Shown: positions 30,598 to 41,504, numbered from the stretch's first letter. The stretch is 64,000 nt of DNA from Bacteroidia bacterium (GCA_030427985.1 JAUIBH010000008.1:1-64000); one strand, 5' to 3'. Made by a program: numbers and translations. Notes: a model not told the origin generated them from the sequence alone.

Positions 30598-31180
30598 TTT
30601 ATTCTTGTTTTATAATTAATTTTAATGTGCTCAGTTCCTTTGTAAATGTAATTCCACCCAACTTCAGGTTTTTGTTCTGTGTTCCATTTGGGACTTGTCT
30701 TTTTTTTATTTCATCAACCGTGTTCTCCCATAGCATCAACCTCTCTCTGTCATCTTTGGCTTTGAAAGTTATTTTTAAGCAGAAGGGACTAAACCTATTC
30801 CCTAATACTACATGGAAGATGTTTTTTCTGAATAGTCAAATGTAAAAAATGAACATTGTAATCAGGACTTTCTTTAAACTGACCGCAATGCATAGTGCTA
30901 AAAAACATAGAGCTCCATGTATAAATATACCTATTTAAAAAATTGATATATAGGTTTTTAGGTGTTATATGCTCAATATGTAAAATTACCGAAATGGTTT
31001 TCGTAAATAAAAGGGTTTAACCCGTGGCTTGACTGTTTTTTAGGGGGCTTTAGCTGCGATACAGTTATCCATATCAATAAAGGTTGAAGAGTACCCTAAT
31101 ATTAATTGTGTGAAAAACACACCACTAAAAGTAAATTCCATATATTTAAGTTTCTCATAACGCATTAAAAATATACACTG

Positions 31181-34100
31181 ATGGAACTCAATGGTCAACC
31201 CTTTTTCACATTTGCTTTTAAAATTGCCATACTGTTAATTTTGGTCTCTGGGTGCAGTGAAGTTCCTCCAAGAAATGAAGGCCCTGGCGATATTTATGCG
31301 GCATCTGGTTATACTCCTACTGCGGCGCACAGTACCACTAGGGCTTTGTTCGCAGACTATAATGGCCCCCTTTACCAACTTATACGCGAGTCGGATGGCC
31401 AAACGCTGGATATAGGAGTGGTGCAACCCACCATAGGTGACCCTGGCGGTTATGCAGATGCCACTGCACAGGATGCTTTCTGCGAAAATTCATTGTGTTG
31501 GATCAGTATTATTTATGACCAATCTGGAAATGGCAATGATTTAAAACAAGCACCTCCGGGAACTTTTAGAGGATTGGAGAAAGGTGGGTTCAATAGTTTT
31601 CCTATTGCAGATATGGCTCCGGTTATGGTCAATGGGCATAAAGTTTATGGAGCTTATGTGATGCCCGGAGCGGGTTTACGAAATAATAATGCGGTTGGTC
31701 TCGCCATTAATGATGAAGCAGAAGGCATTTATATGGTTTTGGATGGTACTCATTTTTCCAGTGGTTGTTGCTTCAACTATGGAAACACTTCCACAAATAG
31801 TAGGGCAGTGGGTACGGGTACCATGTCAACCGTATATTATGGAACAGCAACGGCATGGGGCAAAGGTGAAGGAGAGGGGCCTTGGATTATGTCTGATATG
31901 GAAGCAGGGCTTTTTTCCGGCTATGAAACCAAAGAAAATGCCGCGAACCCTACCATAGATTCTTGGCGTTTTGTCACGGGTATGGTGAATGGTGGCGGTG
32001 GCAACCAATGGGAAATTTGGGGTGCCAATGCCCAAGAAAATGAATTGACAAACTTTTATAAAGGGGAGCGCCCACAATCCAAAGAGAATGATAGGTATTA
32101 TCCCATGCACCGTAAAGGATCTATACAAATGGGAAATGGGGGAGACAATGGAAACGGTTCAGCCGGTACGTTTTATGAAGGTATCATGACAACTGGTTAC
32201 CCTTCGGAGGATGTTATTAAAGCGGTGCAGGCCAATATTGCAGCTGCCAACTATAGTGTGCCAAGCGTAACCATGTCAAGGCTCACAAGCTTTACCCCAG
32301 GTTCCTCACAGGAATTGAAAGTATCGATTACAAACAGTTCTTCAGAAGATATATCTGACATTGAAATAAACTTGAATGTACCGGATGGATGGCCTACTGT
32401 GGAAGCGAAGAGAATTGAAGAAGTGATTGCACCAGGAACTTCCTTTGAGACAACCTTTACCGTTGCTTCCGGATCATCAGTGGATGCGGGTTATTTGACG
32501 GCAAAAGCCGAATGGGGAAATCAAACTTATGAAACGTCTCAACGTGTAAGAAGCGTACTTCCCGTTAAGATCAATGAGGCAAGCTTCAGTGGCGGTGATA
32601 ACCCTACCAATCAATTTGTGGAACTTTTTAATGCTTCGGATTCTGATATGGATATTTCCAATTGGTCCGTTATAAACACCCCAGCAGAATGGGCTTCCAT
32701 GGAGTTGGCTAAAATTCCAGCAGGAACAACATTGGGGGCAGGTGAATTCTACCTTTTTGGTTTGGCACACTCAGGTTTGGTGGCATCGGCTAAGGCAGGC
32801 GACAAAATAATTAATGTACGTAGTACAGAAGGTCTAAAAGTTGGTCAACAGATTGCAATTGAGGGTGAAAAGAAAACCATTGCCAGTATCGGTACGCCAG
32901 CAGCGGATAAAACACTACTCTTTGTGCCGGTTTCAACAGGACCTTGGCTTCATTTTCCTGCGGGCTCAACCAATTTGCCCGTTGCCAATGCAGATGGATT
33001 CACGGTAGGGGATAAAATCGGCATAGATTTAGGCGGCAATTACGAGGTGGCCACTGTGACCAAAGTGGGTAAAGCGGCTACGCAGAGTAACCTTGCAGAA
33101 CCTGCTAAGGCAGGTGACAACATTATAAAAGTATGGCGAAATGCCAATATGAGCCCGGGTGATACCCTTACCATCAATACGGGTGCCCGTATTGAGTTGG
33201 CTGTGGTGAAAAATGTCATCAGTGAGGTACAGCGACCCTATCGGGGCCGATTTGTTGGCGACCCAGGTGAGGTGGAATTAACCGCCCCACTTCAGAAAGA
33301 CCATATGCTTGAGGTAGATGTTTCGTCACCAGGTACGGGAATCAGTTTTACACCAGCTACACGTTTTCCCCACAAAAGTGGCGATGCCGTTCAGGCACTT
33401 GGTAGTGGGGTCACCCTAAAAGAAGGCTTGGCTAAATCCCATGAAACGGGTACGCCGATTGTGTTTTTGGGAAATACAAATATTGGTTACCAAGGTACCG
33501 TTCAACCCAATCAATATTATGGACTTCCCATGTCCATTTATGCAGGTACAGTGGCACTTATGGACCCTAGTGGCGAAGTGTTACTAGATGCGATGGTTTA
33601 CGGATCTCAACAGGGCAATTCCAGTGCCCGCGGTTCGGTACCCACTCCGGCCATAGCCACTTTGGAAGGTAATCAGGGGCAGGGAGGTTGTATAGCCGTG
33701 CTTCCCGGTACCAGTCAAGGTTCCTTCACGGCTTCCTACGACCCGATGATCAGAAGTTTGGGACGTTTCCCTGATGGGAATGATAGTGATAGCAATTGTG
33801 AGGATTTTACATCACAAAATGTTATTACGTTGGGCAGTACAGTATTTGCCAATTCAAAAAACATTAAAGTTGTGAGTGTAGAAGGCTTTAATGCGGGTCA
33901 GGAAATTATTATCGGGACAGGTGGTAAAGCTGAACATGTTGAGGTTGCTGAAGTAGGCACTTCTGGAGTGACCACCATAACTTCGGCTGTAAGTGCCGGA
34001 GCAACCACAATTCCTGTTGCACGGATTTTTGGTTTTAGCGAAGGTCAACATATTACCATTGGTAGCGGCCCAAGTTTGGAGACAGTAACCATTACATCCA

Positions 34101-34309
34101 TTACATTTCCGCGCCGTAATTTTGAGAATCCAGCCGAAAGTCAAGGTCCCTCTATTACAGTCAGTGAAGGATTACGCTATGCCCATGGTGTGGGGGAACA
34201 ACTTTCAGGAAGTGGAATTACGCTGAAGCAAAGTTTGCGTAAATCCCATCCCGAAGGAACACAAGTATCCAGCAACCTTCCTACACCGGGAAGTGCCAAT
34301 GGGTTCTAA
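31181..34309 (+). CDS. GH54-type alpha-L-arabinofuranosidase catalytic domain fused to a NEW3-like domain and an interrupted lamin-tail-like domain, lipoprotein
   Basis: Lipobox LILVSGCSEV; GPGDIYAASGYTPTAAHSTTRALFADYNGPLYQL, IIYDQSGNGNDLKQAPPG, GCCFNYGN, GPWIMSDMEAGLFSG, GGDNGNGSAGTFYEGIMTTGYPS are diagnostic of GH54. Then NEW3-like LTSFTPGSSQELKVSITNSS, LTD-like VKINEASFSG..NQFVELFNASDSDMDISNWSVI and closing LPTPGSANGF. Confidence 0.87.
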   Translation: MELNGQPFFTFAFKIAILLILVSGCSEVPPRNEGPGDIYAASGYTPTAAHSTTRALFADYNGPLYQLIRESDGQTLDIGVVQPTIGDPGGYADATAQDAFCENSLCWISIIYDQSGNGNDLKQAPPGTFRGLEKGGFNSFPIADMAPVMVNGHKVYGAYVMPGAGLRNNNAVGLAINDEAEGIYMVLDGTHFSSGCCFNYGNTSTNSRAVGTGTMSTVYYGTATAWGKGEGEGPWIMSDMEAGLFSGYETKENAANPTIDSWRFVTGMVNGGGGNQWEIWGANAQENELTNFYKGERPQSKENDRYYPMHRKGSIQMGNGGDNGNGSAGTFYEGIMTTGYPSEDVIKAVQANIAAANYSVPSVTMSRLTSFTPGSSQELKVSITNSSSEDISDIEINLNVPDGWPTVEAKRIEEVIAPGTSFETTFTVASGSSVDAGYLTAKAEWGNQTYETSQRVRSVLPVKINEASFSGGDNPTNQFVELFNASDSDMDISNWSVINTPAEWASMELAKIPAGTTLGAGEFYLFGLAHSGLVASAKAGDKIINVRSTEGLKVGQQIAIEGEKKTIASIGTPAADKTLLFVPVSTGPWLHFPAGSTNLPVANADGFTVGDKIGIDLGGNYEVATVTKVGKAATQSNLAEPAKAGDNIIKVWRNANMSPGDTLTINTGARIELAVVKNVISEVQRPYRGRFVGDPGEVELTAPLQKDHMLEVDVSSPGTGISFTPATRFPHKSGDAVQALGSGVTLKEGLAKSHETGTPIVFLGNTNIGYQGTVQPNQYYGLPMSIYAGTVALMDPSGEVLLDAMVYGSQQGNSSARGSVPTPAIATLEGNQGQGGCIAVLPGTSQGSFTASYDPMIRSLGRFPDGNDSDSNCEDFTSQNVITLGSTVFANSKNIKVVSVEGFNAGQEIIIGTGGKAEHVEVAEVGTSGVTTITSAVSAGATTIPVARIFGFSEGQHITIGSGPSLETVTITSITFPRRNFENPAESQGPSITVSEGLRYAHGVGEQLSGSGITLKQSLRKSHPEGTQVSSNLPTPGSANGF
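32780..33500 (+). repeat. First block of coding 'AKAGD-I-V-gf-vGd-I-I' beta-repeats
   Basis: SAKAGDKIINVRSTEGLKVGQQIAIEGEKKTIASIG / STNLPVANADGFTVGDKIGIDLGGNYEVATVTKVG / PAKAGDNIIKVWRNANMSPGDTLTINTGARIELAVV. Confidence 0.7.
33820..34270 (+). repeat. Second block of the same coding beta-repeats
   Basis: ANSKNIKVVSVEGFNAGQEIIIGTGGKAEHVEVAEVG / SAGATTIPVARIFGFSEGQHITIGSGPSLETVTITSI. Confidence 0.7.
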
Positions 34310-34390
34310 TTGTATCCCTGTTTTAGGGGGTTGGGCATTTTAGTCTTCAACTAAAATCTATTTGGAATACGCAAATTGGTTTTAGAAGGC

Positions 34391-36916
34391 TTAGTTCTTG
34401 ATTTTAAATGTATAGGTTTTCCCTTTTTCCGTCATGATATCATAAAGAAAAGTTGGAACCAATGATAATTCTTCAAGAGTGGCTTCTTTTGAAATAAGGG
34501 GATTCATCGTTTGCGCTATCTTGAAAAAATGGTTGGGATTGCTTCCTTCAGCCTGCTTGAAATTCCCAGTTCCTACGAGTTCCAATTCGTTGGGAACACG
34601 GAGACGTAGGTTACCCCCCAAGTTTGATTTTATGGTGGCTACCACAAGTTTCTTGTTTTTCCATTCTAAAGCAATGACTTCAAAACCACCTCTAGCCTTT
34701 AACCCACCTACATATCCAGTATCAAGGGCATCGGGAACGGCAGGAAGCAAATGAACCGCTCCATCGGAACTTTGCAACAGCATTTCAGATATACCGGAAG
34801 TACAGCCAAAATTTCCATCAATTTGAAATGGCGGATGAGCATCAAACAAATTGTTGTACGTACCGCCACCACCTCGATTGATTCCCACTGGTGTCAATTG
34901 GTCTTTGATCAATTTATAGGCATGGTTACCATCTTGCATTTTAGCCCACCAATTTACCTTCCAACCCATGCTCCATCCTGTTGATATGTCGCCCCGCTGT
35001 AACAAGGTATTTTTTGCAGCGGCGAAAAGTTTGGGAGTTCTGTAAGGTGAAATTTGATTGGACGGGAAAAGACCGTACAAATGGGAAATATGGCGATGAT
35101 GGTCTTCCGGCGAATCCACATCATCCAACCATTCCTGTAGTTGATTGTGTTTGCCTATCTGCATGGGGGGCAATTTGCTCCGCAAGACCTTGAGTGAGTC
35201 AATAAAGGTGCTCTCTTTTTCCAAAACTTCAGCCGCTTGGATGTAGGTGTTGAACACATCAAACACCAATTGATTGTCCATGGTGGACCCAGCTGTAATG
35301 GATGAACCTTGATGGGCTTCGGGCGCATTTTCGGGAGAATTTCCGGGGGCAACGACCAAATAGGGGTAGTTGGGGTGTTGCACCAAAAAGTCCGCATAAA
35401 ATTCAGCAGCCCCTTTGAGCGCTGGAAAAACGGATTTCAAAAAAGTAGTGTCCCCAGTGTATAAATAGTGCTCCCAAAGATGTTGACTGGTCCAAGCTCC
35501 TCCGCCATTCCAGATACCCCAAAACGCTCCGTCTATAGGGCCGGTTATCCGCCAAATATCGGTATTGTGATGGGCCATCCAACCTCGTGCACCGTACATG
35601 GTCTTGGCTGTTTCCTTGCCTGTTATGGAAAGCTCTTGAACCATTTTAAGAAAGGGTTCGTGAAGCTCAGAGAGGTTGGTGCGTTCGGCTGGCCAATAAT
35701 TCATCTCTGCATTGATGTTGATGGTATATTTGCTGTCCCATGCAGGTTTCATCCTGTGGTTCCATATGCCTTGAAGGTTGGCAGGCTGCCCTCCGGGTTG
35801 GGAAGATGAAATCAATAAATATCTGCCATATTGAAAGTACAGGGCAACAAAGGATGGGTCTGTGGTGTTCCTAAAATTGGCCAATCGTTCATCTGTGGGT
35901 AATTTTGAAGCTTCCGTGCTTCCAAAATCCAAAACAACCCTGTTGAACAATTCTTGGTATTTTTTAATATGATTGGATTTTAATAGCTCATATGCCTTAT
36001 CAAAACCAGCATCCAAATAAGTTTTTGCACGTTTATTTTCATCACCGTTGAGGTCTTGGTATGAATTGAAGTTGGAAGCAATGGAAATCATCAAAATGGC
36101 ATCATTTGCATTTTCAACTTTTAGGGATGTGTCCGTTTGTGTGATTGTTCCATTTTCGGTTTTTAATCGCATCAGTGCATTAAATTCGACTTTGCCCTCA
36201 ACGCCTTCATGATCACTGGTTTTTCCCCAAAGGGAAATTTGATTTTCTCCATTGATTTCAATTTTGGAATCGGTATGTGGAGTGGTAAGATTTGCGGTAA
36301 ATGAAATTTTACCGGGTTGGTCCGCTGTTAGTCGAACAATGAGTAACCGATCGGTCAATGAAACAAAAGCTTCTCGGGTATACGTAATGCCATCAATTTT
36401 GTAGGATGTTTTGCTTGTGGCATTGCTGATGTCCAGTTCGCGATAGTATTCCTCATAATCCATATGGTTTGGGAAAGACAATTCCAAATTCCCAACAGGT
36501 TGGAACATTTGTCCATGTGATTTTTTGGTTATGATCTTGTCATTGGCCAATTGTTCGGCAGCTTTGTATTCACCATTGAATATGAGTTCCCGGACCTTGG
36601 GAAGCGCTTCAAGCGCATTGGGGTTGTCATTTCTATTGGGACTGCCACTCCATACGGCATGTTCATTGAGTTGGAATATTTCGGTGCCCACATTACCATA
36701 GACCATGGCCCCCAATCGGCCATTTCCAATGGGAAGTGCATTTTCCCATGTATCTCCAGAGGGTTCATCATACCATAATTTTAAATCGTTGGATTGTTGG
36801 CCATAGGACAAACAGCCTGTGCACAAACAAACCAAGTAGAACCATTTTTTCAGGTTAAAACCTTGGGTCGAAAAATTGGAAAACCAATTATAAATCAAAG
36901 TGTGTGATACGGACAT
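34391..36916 (-). CDS. Glycoside hydrolase family 95 alpha-L-fucosidase-type protein, secreted
   Basis: [55 protein letters not shown] ... [25 protein letters not shown] ... [19 protein letters not shown]. Confidence 0.95.
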   Translation of the reverse strand: MSVSHTLIYNWFSNFSTQGFNLKKWFYLVCLCTGCLSYGQQSNDLKLWYDEPSGDTWENALPIGNGRLGAMVYGNVGTEIFQLNEHAVWSGSPNRNDNPNALEALPKVRELIFNGEYKAAEQLANDKIITKKSHGQMFQPVGNLELSFPNHMDYEEYYRELDISNATSKTSYKIDGITYTREAFVSLTDRLLIVRLTADQPGKISFTANLTTPHTDSKIEINGENQISLWGKTSDHEGVEGKVEFNALMRLKTENGTITQTDTSLKVENANDAILMISIASNFNSYQDLNGDENKRAKTYLDAGFDKAYELLKSNHIKKYQELFNRVVLDFGSTEASKLPTDERLANFRNTTDPSFVALYFQYGRYLLISSSQPGGQPANLQGIWNHRMKPAWDSKYTININAEMNYWPAERTNLSELHEPFLKMVQELSITGKETAKTMYGARGWMAHHNTDIWRITGPIDGAFWGIWNGGGAWTSQHLWEHYLYTGDTTFLKSVFPALKGAAEFYADFLVQHPNYPYLVVAPGNSPENAPEAHQGSSITAGSTMDNQLVFDVFNTYIQAAEVLEKESTFIDSLKVLRSKLPPMQIGKHNQLQEWLDDVDSPEDHHRHISHLYGLFPSNQISPYRTPKLFAAAKNTLLQRGDISTGWSMGWKVNWWAKMQDGNHAYKLIKDQLTPVGINRGGGGTYNNLFDAHPPFQIDGNFGCTSGISEMLLQSSDGAVHLLPAVPDALDTGYVGGLKARGGFEVIALEWKNKKLVVATIKSNLGGNLRLRVPNELELVGTGNFKQAEGSNPNHFFKIAQTMNPLISKEATLEELSLVPTFLYDIMTEKGKTYTFKIKN

Positions 36917-36994
36917 ATCTTTTGTTTTGAGAATGTGTAGTTATATTTTTATGTGTGTATTTTGCTAAAAATGAAATAGTTGAAAATTAGAAAA

Positions 36995-38164
36995 CTAGTT
37001 TTTATTCCTTACCCTATGCAGGGGCATTTGGTTCACATCAGTGCATCCAATTTGCTCCATTACTTGCCGTAATTGTGTTTTTAATAGGGAGATGGTATGG
37101 TCTCCACCTCGGTTGCCCAAAGCTGCGGTGCCGTACATAAATGGACGTCCCATAAAGGTAAACCGGGCACCACTTGCCAAGACTCGTGCAATATCTGGCC
37201 CCGACCGTATCCCACTGTCCATCATAATTGTAATCTGGTCGTTATATTTTTCCACTATGCGCTGTAAAGGCTTGATGGTAGATTCCCCCGCATCCAATTG
37301 CCTGCCCCCATGGTTGGAGACTATGATGCCATCCAACCCCAATGAAATGGCTTTTTCAGCATCAGCTTCTGTGGCCACTCCTTTTAAAACCAATTTTCCT
37401 TTCCACATATCCCTAATGGAAGCGATCTTGTCCATGTTCATTCGTTTGCTAAAGGTTTGGTCCATGAAATAACCGAGTTGCTTTAGGTTCAATCCTTTGG
37501 GCATATAAGGTTTCAATACTTCAAAATTGGGCTGACCATGGCGTAAGGTTTCCAATGCCCATTTAGGTTTGCCCAAAATTTGTAAAATGTTGTTCATGCT
37601 CATTTTAGGGGGCATGGAGAGTCCATTCTTGATTTCCTTGGGTCGAAATCCAAAAACGGGTGTATCGCAGAGCAATACCAATACAGGGCACTCAGCGGCT
37701 TTGGCGCGTTTAATTAAATCATTACGGACAGATTCCTCCGTGGGATGGTAAAGTTGAAACCACGCATTACCTTCGGTAATTTCGCTGATACGTTCAATGC
37801 TGGCAGTGGTCACCGTACTCAAAATGAACGGAATATTATGGGTAAATGCAGCTTTGGCCAATATTTCAGGGGAATTGGGCCACATAAGCCCTTGTAATCC
37901 AACGGGAGCTATTCCAAAAGGAGCGTCATAGGTCTTGCCAAAAAGCTCGGTGCTGAGATTTGCACCATGATAGTTGTCCAGATAGCGGGGCAGTAATTCA
38001 ACCTCTCGTATTTCAGAGGTATTTTTTCTGAGGCAGACCTCTTCATTGCAACCTCCATCCAAATATTCAAAGGCAAATTTAGGGATACGCCTACGTGCTT
38101 TTTCCCTTAAATCCTCTATGGATGGGTATTTTGGATTGAATTGTATTTGTTTTTGATTTCTCAT
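36995..38164 (-). CDS. FMN-dependent alpha-hydroxy-acid oxidase/dehydrogenase (L-lactate dehydrogenase-type)
   Basis: FEYLDGGCNEEV, FGIAPVGLQGLMWPNSPEILAKAA, GIIVSNHGGRQLDAGEST, MMDSGIRSGPDIARVLASGARFTFMGRPFMYG. Confidence 0.93.
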   Translation of the reverse strand: MRNQKQIQFNPKYPSIEDLREKARRRIPKFAFEYLDGGCNEEVCLRKNTSEIREVELLPRYLDNYHGANLSTELFGKTYDAPFGIAPVGLQGLMWPNSPEILAKAAFTHNIPFILSTVTTASIERISEITEGNAWFQLYHPTEESVRNDLIKRAKAAECPVLVLLCDTPVFGFRPKEIKNGLSMPPKMSMNNILQILGKPKWALETLRHGQPNFEVLKPYMPKGLNLKQLGYFMDQTFSKRMNMDKIASIRDMWKGKLVLKGVATEADAEKAISLGLDGIIVSNHGGRQLDAGESTIKPLQRIVEKYNDQITIMMDSGIRSGPDIARVLASGARFTFMGRPFMYGTAALGNRGGDHTISLLKTQLRQVMEQIGCTDVNQMPLHRVRNKN

Positions 38165-38508
38165 GCGGTCCGTAAATCAAATATTTTATCCATCAACACC
38201 CATTTTTCACCGGGTTTGGCCGTTGGAATGGCCTGTTGGTAGTTCCACATCAGTTTTTCCCATTCCTGAACTTTTGGATTGTTCACATCGGCCTGTTGTT
38301 TCTTTTCAAATGAGAACGATTCATCAACTTCCATGACCATGAACAACCGGTTTCCAATCCTATAAATTTCCATTTGTTGGATTCCGGATTCCCGAATACT
38401 TTCCAAAATCTCAGGCCATACTTTTTTATGGTAATCCAGATATGTGGCTATACTGTTTTTATCATCCACTAGATCAAGTGCGAGGCCATATCGTTTTAAA
38501 GTTCCCAT
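38161..38508 (-). CDS. L-rhamnose mutarotase-family protein (DUF718-like), likely sugar mutarotase
   Basis: RYGLALDLVDDKNSIATYLDYHKKVWPEILESIRESGIQQMEIYRIGNRLFMVMEVD. Overlaps the next gene by 4 nt. Confidence 0.85.
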   Translation of the reverse strand: MGTLKRYGLALDLVDDKNSIATYLDYHKKVWPEILESIRESGIQQMEIYRIGNRLFMVMEVDESFSFEKKQQADVNNPKVQEWEKLMWNYQQAIPTAKPGEKWVLMDKIFDLRTA

Positions 38509-39812
38509 TCTCGATTTGTTTCAAAGTGTTTGTGGGTTCTAAATCCAAACCAAGTGATAAAAGCAAAGCAGCACAACGGAAGAATGAAGGAGAAATTTAC
38601 TTCTGATACCCCTATGATATGGGTGTCTGCTACCTCACTTCCTCCAATATCAATGATCATACCTTGTAACTTTGGCATTAACGCCCCTCCTACAATGGCC
38701 ATGATCAGTCCCGCAGCACCCAATTTGGATTCTTCCTCGGTCAAATTATCCAAAGAAATACCGTAAATGGTCGGGAACATAACCGACATGAACAACGAGA
38801 TGCAAACAAGGGAGTACAATCCAATTTCCCCTTGGACAAAAATTGCTCCCAGGGTAGCGATACCTGCAAGGATGGCAAACCACATCAACAGTTTTCCAGG
38901 GCTAATGAAACGGAGCATGTAGGTGCCGATTGCCCTGCCCGCCAAAAAGACCACAAAGGCCAAAAATTGGTAATTAGCCGCGGTGTCACTTGATATTCCA
39001 ATGGCTTCTGCATATTGATAAATATAGGTCCAACACATGATCTGTGCACCTACGTACAGCACTTGTGAGATGACACCTAAAACATAACTTGGCCTTTGGA
39101 ACAGAGCTTTTCCTATTTGTTTGACGGAAGGGAGTTCGCCATCACTCTTGGCCTGGGGCATTTTACTGATTAAAATGAGTACAAAGACAAAGAGGATCAC
39201 TAGTCCTAAAATAACGTAGGGGTCTCTAATGACCATTAAATCAGAAGTTCTGATCAAGACTTTTTTTGCCTCGCTAAGTGCATTGAAATTGGAAATATCA
39301 TCAGATTCCAATCGTCTTAAAACAAACTGTTGTGCCACCAAAAGTCCCAAAATTGAACCTACAGGATTAAACACTTGGGCCAGGTTTAACCGTTGTGTTG
39401 CGGTTTCCCTATCGCCCATGGCCAAAATATACGGATTGGCCGTTGTTTCCAAAAAGGCAAGGCCAAAGGTGAGGATGTAAAGACTTAAACAAAAGAACCA
39501 AAATTTTTCGGTAATGGCAGCAGGATAGAACATAAGCGCACCGGCAGCATAGAGTGCCAGGCCTATCAGAACCCCGGTCTTGTACGAATATTTCCTTACA
39601 AAATGTGCCGCAGGCAGGGCCATGCAAAAATAACCACCGTAAAACGCCATTTGTACCCAAGCGGCCTGGGAGTTGGATAGCTCCAAAACTTTTTTAAAAG
39701 CCTGTACCATAGGATCCGTAACAGCGTTGGCAAATCCCCAAAGCGCAAAGAGCGAAGTGATCAGTATAAATGGAAGCAGGACTCCTTTAGGTACTATTTT
39801 TGATTTTTTCAT
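38496..39812 (-). CDS. fucP: L-fucose:H+ symporter family permease
   Basis: LFALWGFANAVTDPMVQAFKKVLELSNSQAAWVQMAFYGGYFCMALPAAHFVRKYSYKTGVLIGLALYAAGALMFYPA ... GLAFLETTANPYILAMG. Confidence 0.94.
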   Translation of the reverse strand: MKKSKIVPKGVLLPFILITSLFALWGFANAVTDPMVQAFKKVLELSNSQAAWVQMAFYGGYFCMALPAAHFVRKYSYKTGVLIGLALYAAGALMFYPAAITEKFWFFCLSLYILTFGLAFLETTANPYILAMGDRETATQRLNLAQVFNPVGSILGLLVAQQFVLRRLESDDISNFNALSEAKKVLIRTSDLMVIRDPYVILGLVILFVFVLILISKMPQAKSDGELPSVKQIGKALFQRPSYVLGVISQVLYVGAQIMCWTYIYQYAEAIGISSDTAANYQFLAFVVFLAGRAIGTYMLRFISPGKLLMWFAILAGIATLGAIFVQGEIGLYSLVCISLFMSVMFPTIYGISLDNLTEEESKLGAAGLIMAIVGGALMPKLQGMIIDIGGSEVADTHIIGVSEVNFSFILPLCCFAFITWFGFRTHKHFETNREWEL

Positions 39813-39821
39813 GGTATGGTT

Positions 39822-40601
39822 TTAGAGGGCACGATCTAAGTGGGTGTAGCCACCATCAACATAAACAAGTTGGCCGGTTGTATGGCTAGATTTTTCAGAA
39901 AGCAGGAACACAACGGCGTTGGCAATTTCCTCTGCTGTGGTCATCCGGTTTTCAAAGGGGATGTTGTCTGTAATTTTCTTTAATCGTTCTTCCGGGTTTT
40001 CAAACGTATTGATCCATTTCTTGTATAAGGGCGTATAACATTCTGCAACGATTACCGCATTCACCCGGATGGAGTAAGGAAGGAGTTCCACGGCCCATTC
40101 TCGTGTAAGCGAGTTTCTGGCACCATTGGCAGCCGTATAACCCGATGTATTTCCCTGTCCGGTAAAAGAAGTTTTTGACCCAATGTTCACGATGCTTCCC
40201 TTGTTTTTCTTCAAATAAGGTAGCACATAATGGGCCATCACGTAATAGTGACCCACATTGCGCTCCAATGAACGCAAAAAGTCTTTGTAGTTGCCGTGCT
40301 CCAGTCCAACACCATCATTTATCCCAGCGTTGTTCACCAATCCATTGATTCTGCCATATTTTTCGAGTGTTGCATCTATGGCTTTCTTGCACTGTTCGGG
40401 ATCAGTAAGTTCCGCAATGGCATAAAAGGCTTGGCCTCCCTTTTGCTTGATTTCATCTACTGCGGAAAGAACATCTTTTTCGGTTCTCCCAATGATAACG
40501 GGTATGGCATTCTCTTCCGCCAAAACAGAGGAAATTCCCTTTCCAATACCCTTGTCTCCGCCTGTGACCAATATGACCTTATCTTGTAATCCTAAATCCA
40601 T
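39822..40601 (-). CDS. SDR family oxidoreductase, candidate L-fucose dehydrogenase
   Basis: VTGGDKGIGKGISSVLAE, NNAGIND, SxxYxxxN-type region GQGNTSGYTAANGARNSLTREWA, VYVDGGYTHLD. Specific role is from context. Confidence 0.88.
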   Translation of the reverse strand: MDLGLQDKVILVTGGDKGIGKGISSVLAEENAIPVIIGRTEKDVLSAVDEIKQKGGQAFYAIAELTDPEQCKKAIDATLEKYGRINGLVNNAGINDGVGLEHGNYKDFLRSLERNVGHYYVMAHYVLPYLKKNKGSIVNIGSKTSFTGQGNTSGYTAANGARNSLTREWAVELLPYSIRVNAVIVAECYTPLYKKWINTFENPEERLKKITDNIPFENRMTTAEEIANAVVFLLSEKSSHTTGQLVYVDGGYTHLDRAL

Positions 40602-40661
40602 TTTTGTATTTAAAGTGTCTTTTTATGTTTTTGATTGGTTGAAATGTTCATCCCAAGAATT

Positions 40662-41504
40662 TTATTGTTGAATTCCATAAAATTTTAGGGCATTCAATCC
40701 CATGATTTTTTCTCGAATATCTGTCTGTACATGTTTGAGATAGCGCTCCACAATTTCGATAACCTCTTCATAATGGGCGGAGAGAAGGCATACAGGCCAA
40801 TCCGAGCCGAACATGATTTTATCTGAATCAAAGGATTCGAAGACCTTGTCAAGATAAGGGACAAAATCATTTTTTGACCAAGCACCCCATGTTGTTTCCG
40901 TTACCATCCCTGAAATTTTGCAATAGACATTGGCACACTTGCCCAATTCTGAAATATGGGAAGACCACTCCTTATCCACTATACCATCAATTTTAGGCTT
41001 GGCGATATGGTCAATCACAAAAGGTTGATCAGGAAATTTTTTGACGAGTTCCAAAGCAGCGGAGAGCTGTTTTGGATAAATTAAAATATCGTAAGTGAGC
41101 TTATATTTTTGAAGCAGGGAAATACCCTTTACAAAGTCGGGGCGGAGCATGAAATTGTCGTCAGGCTCATCCTGAACCACATGCCTAAGACCTTTTAGTG
41201 CTTTGAATTGGGTGTATTCTTGCAGCTTTTCCTCAAAAGTATCTGCACAAATATCCAACCACCCTACTACGGCTTTTATAAATGCATGCTTTTTGGCCAG
41301 TTGCAATAGGAATTTGGTTTCCGTTTCGGATTGTTGTGCCTGAACAGCAACACAGCCTTCAATACCATTCGCTTGAAGGATAGGTTTCAAGTCTTCGGGC
41401 AAAAAATCTTTTTTAATGGTTTCCATGGAAGAATCGATCCAGCCGTGTGTATTGGGATGATATTTCCAAAAATGTTGGTGACTGTCAATCATTATGTCAT
41501 TCAT
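40662..41504 (-). CDS. Amidohydrolase family protein, candidate L-fuconolactonase
   Basis: MIDSHQHFWKYHPNTHGWID ... GLRHVVQDEPDDNFMLRPDF ... FVIDHIAKPKI ... KIMFGSDWPVCLLSAHYEEV. Start set to MNDIMIDSHQHF. Confidence 0.9.
   Translation of the reverse strand: MNDIMIDSHQHFWKYHPNTHGWIDSSMETIKKDFLPEDLKPILQANGIEGCVAVQAQQSETETKFLLQLAKKHAFIKAVVGWLDICADTFEEKLQEYTQFKALKGLRHVVQDEPDDNFMLRPDFVKGISLLQKYKLTYDILIYPKQLSAALELVKKFPDQPFVIDHIAKPKIDGIVDKEWSSHISELGKCANVYCKISGMVTETTWGAWSKNDFVPYLDKVFESFDSDKIMFGSDWPVCLLSAHYEEVIEIVERYLKHVQTDIREKIMGLNALKFYGIQQ

Noticed and set aside
32780-34270. Repeat blocks as a sign of misassembly
   Set aside because: The copies are divergent at protein and DNA level and stay in frame across the whole 1042-aa ORF.
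37041-37472. 143-aa plus-strand ORF
   Set aside because: Antisense to the FMN hydroxy-acid oxidase gene, no domain or signal.
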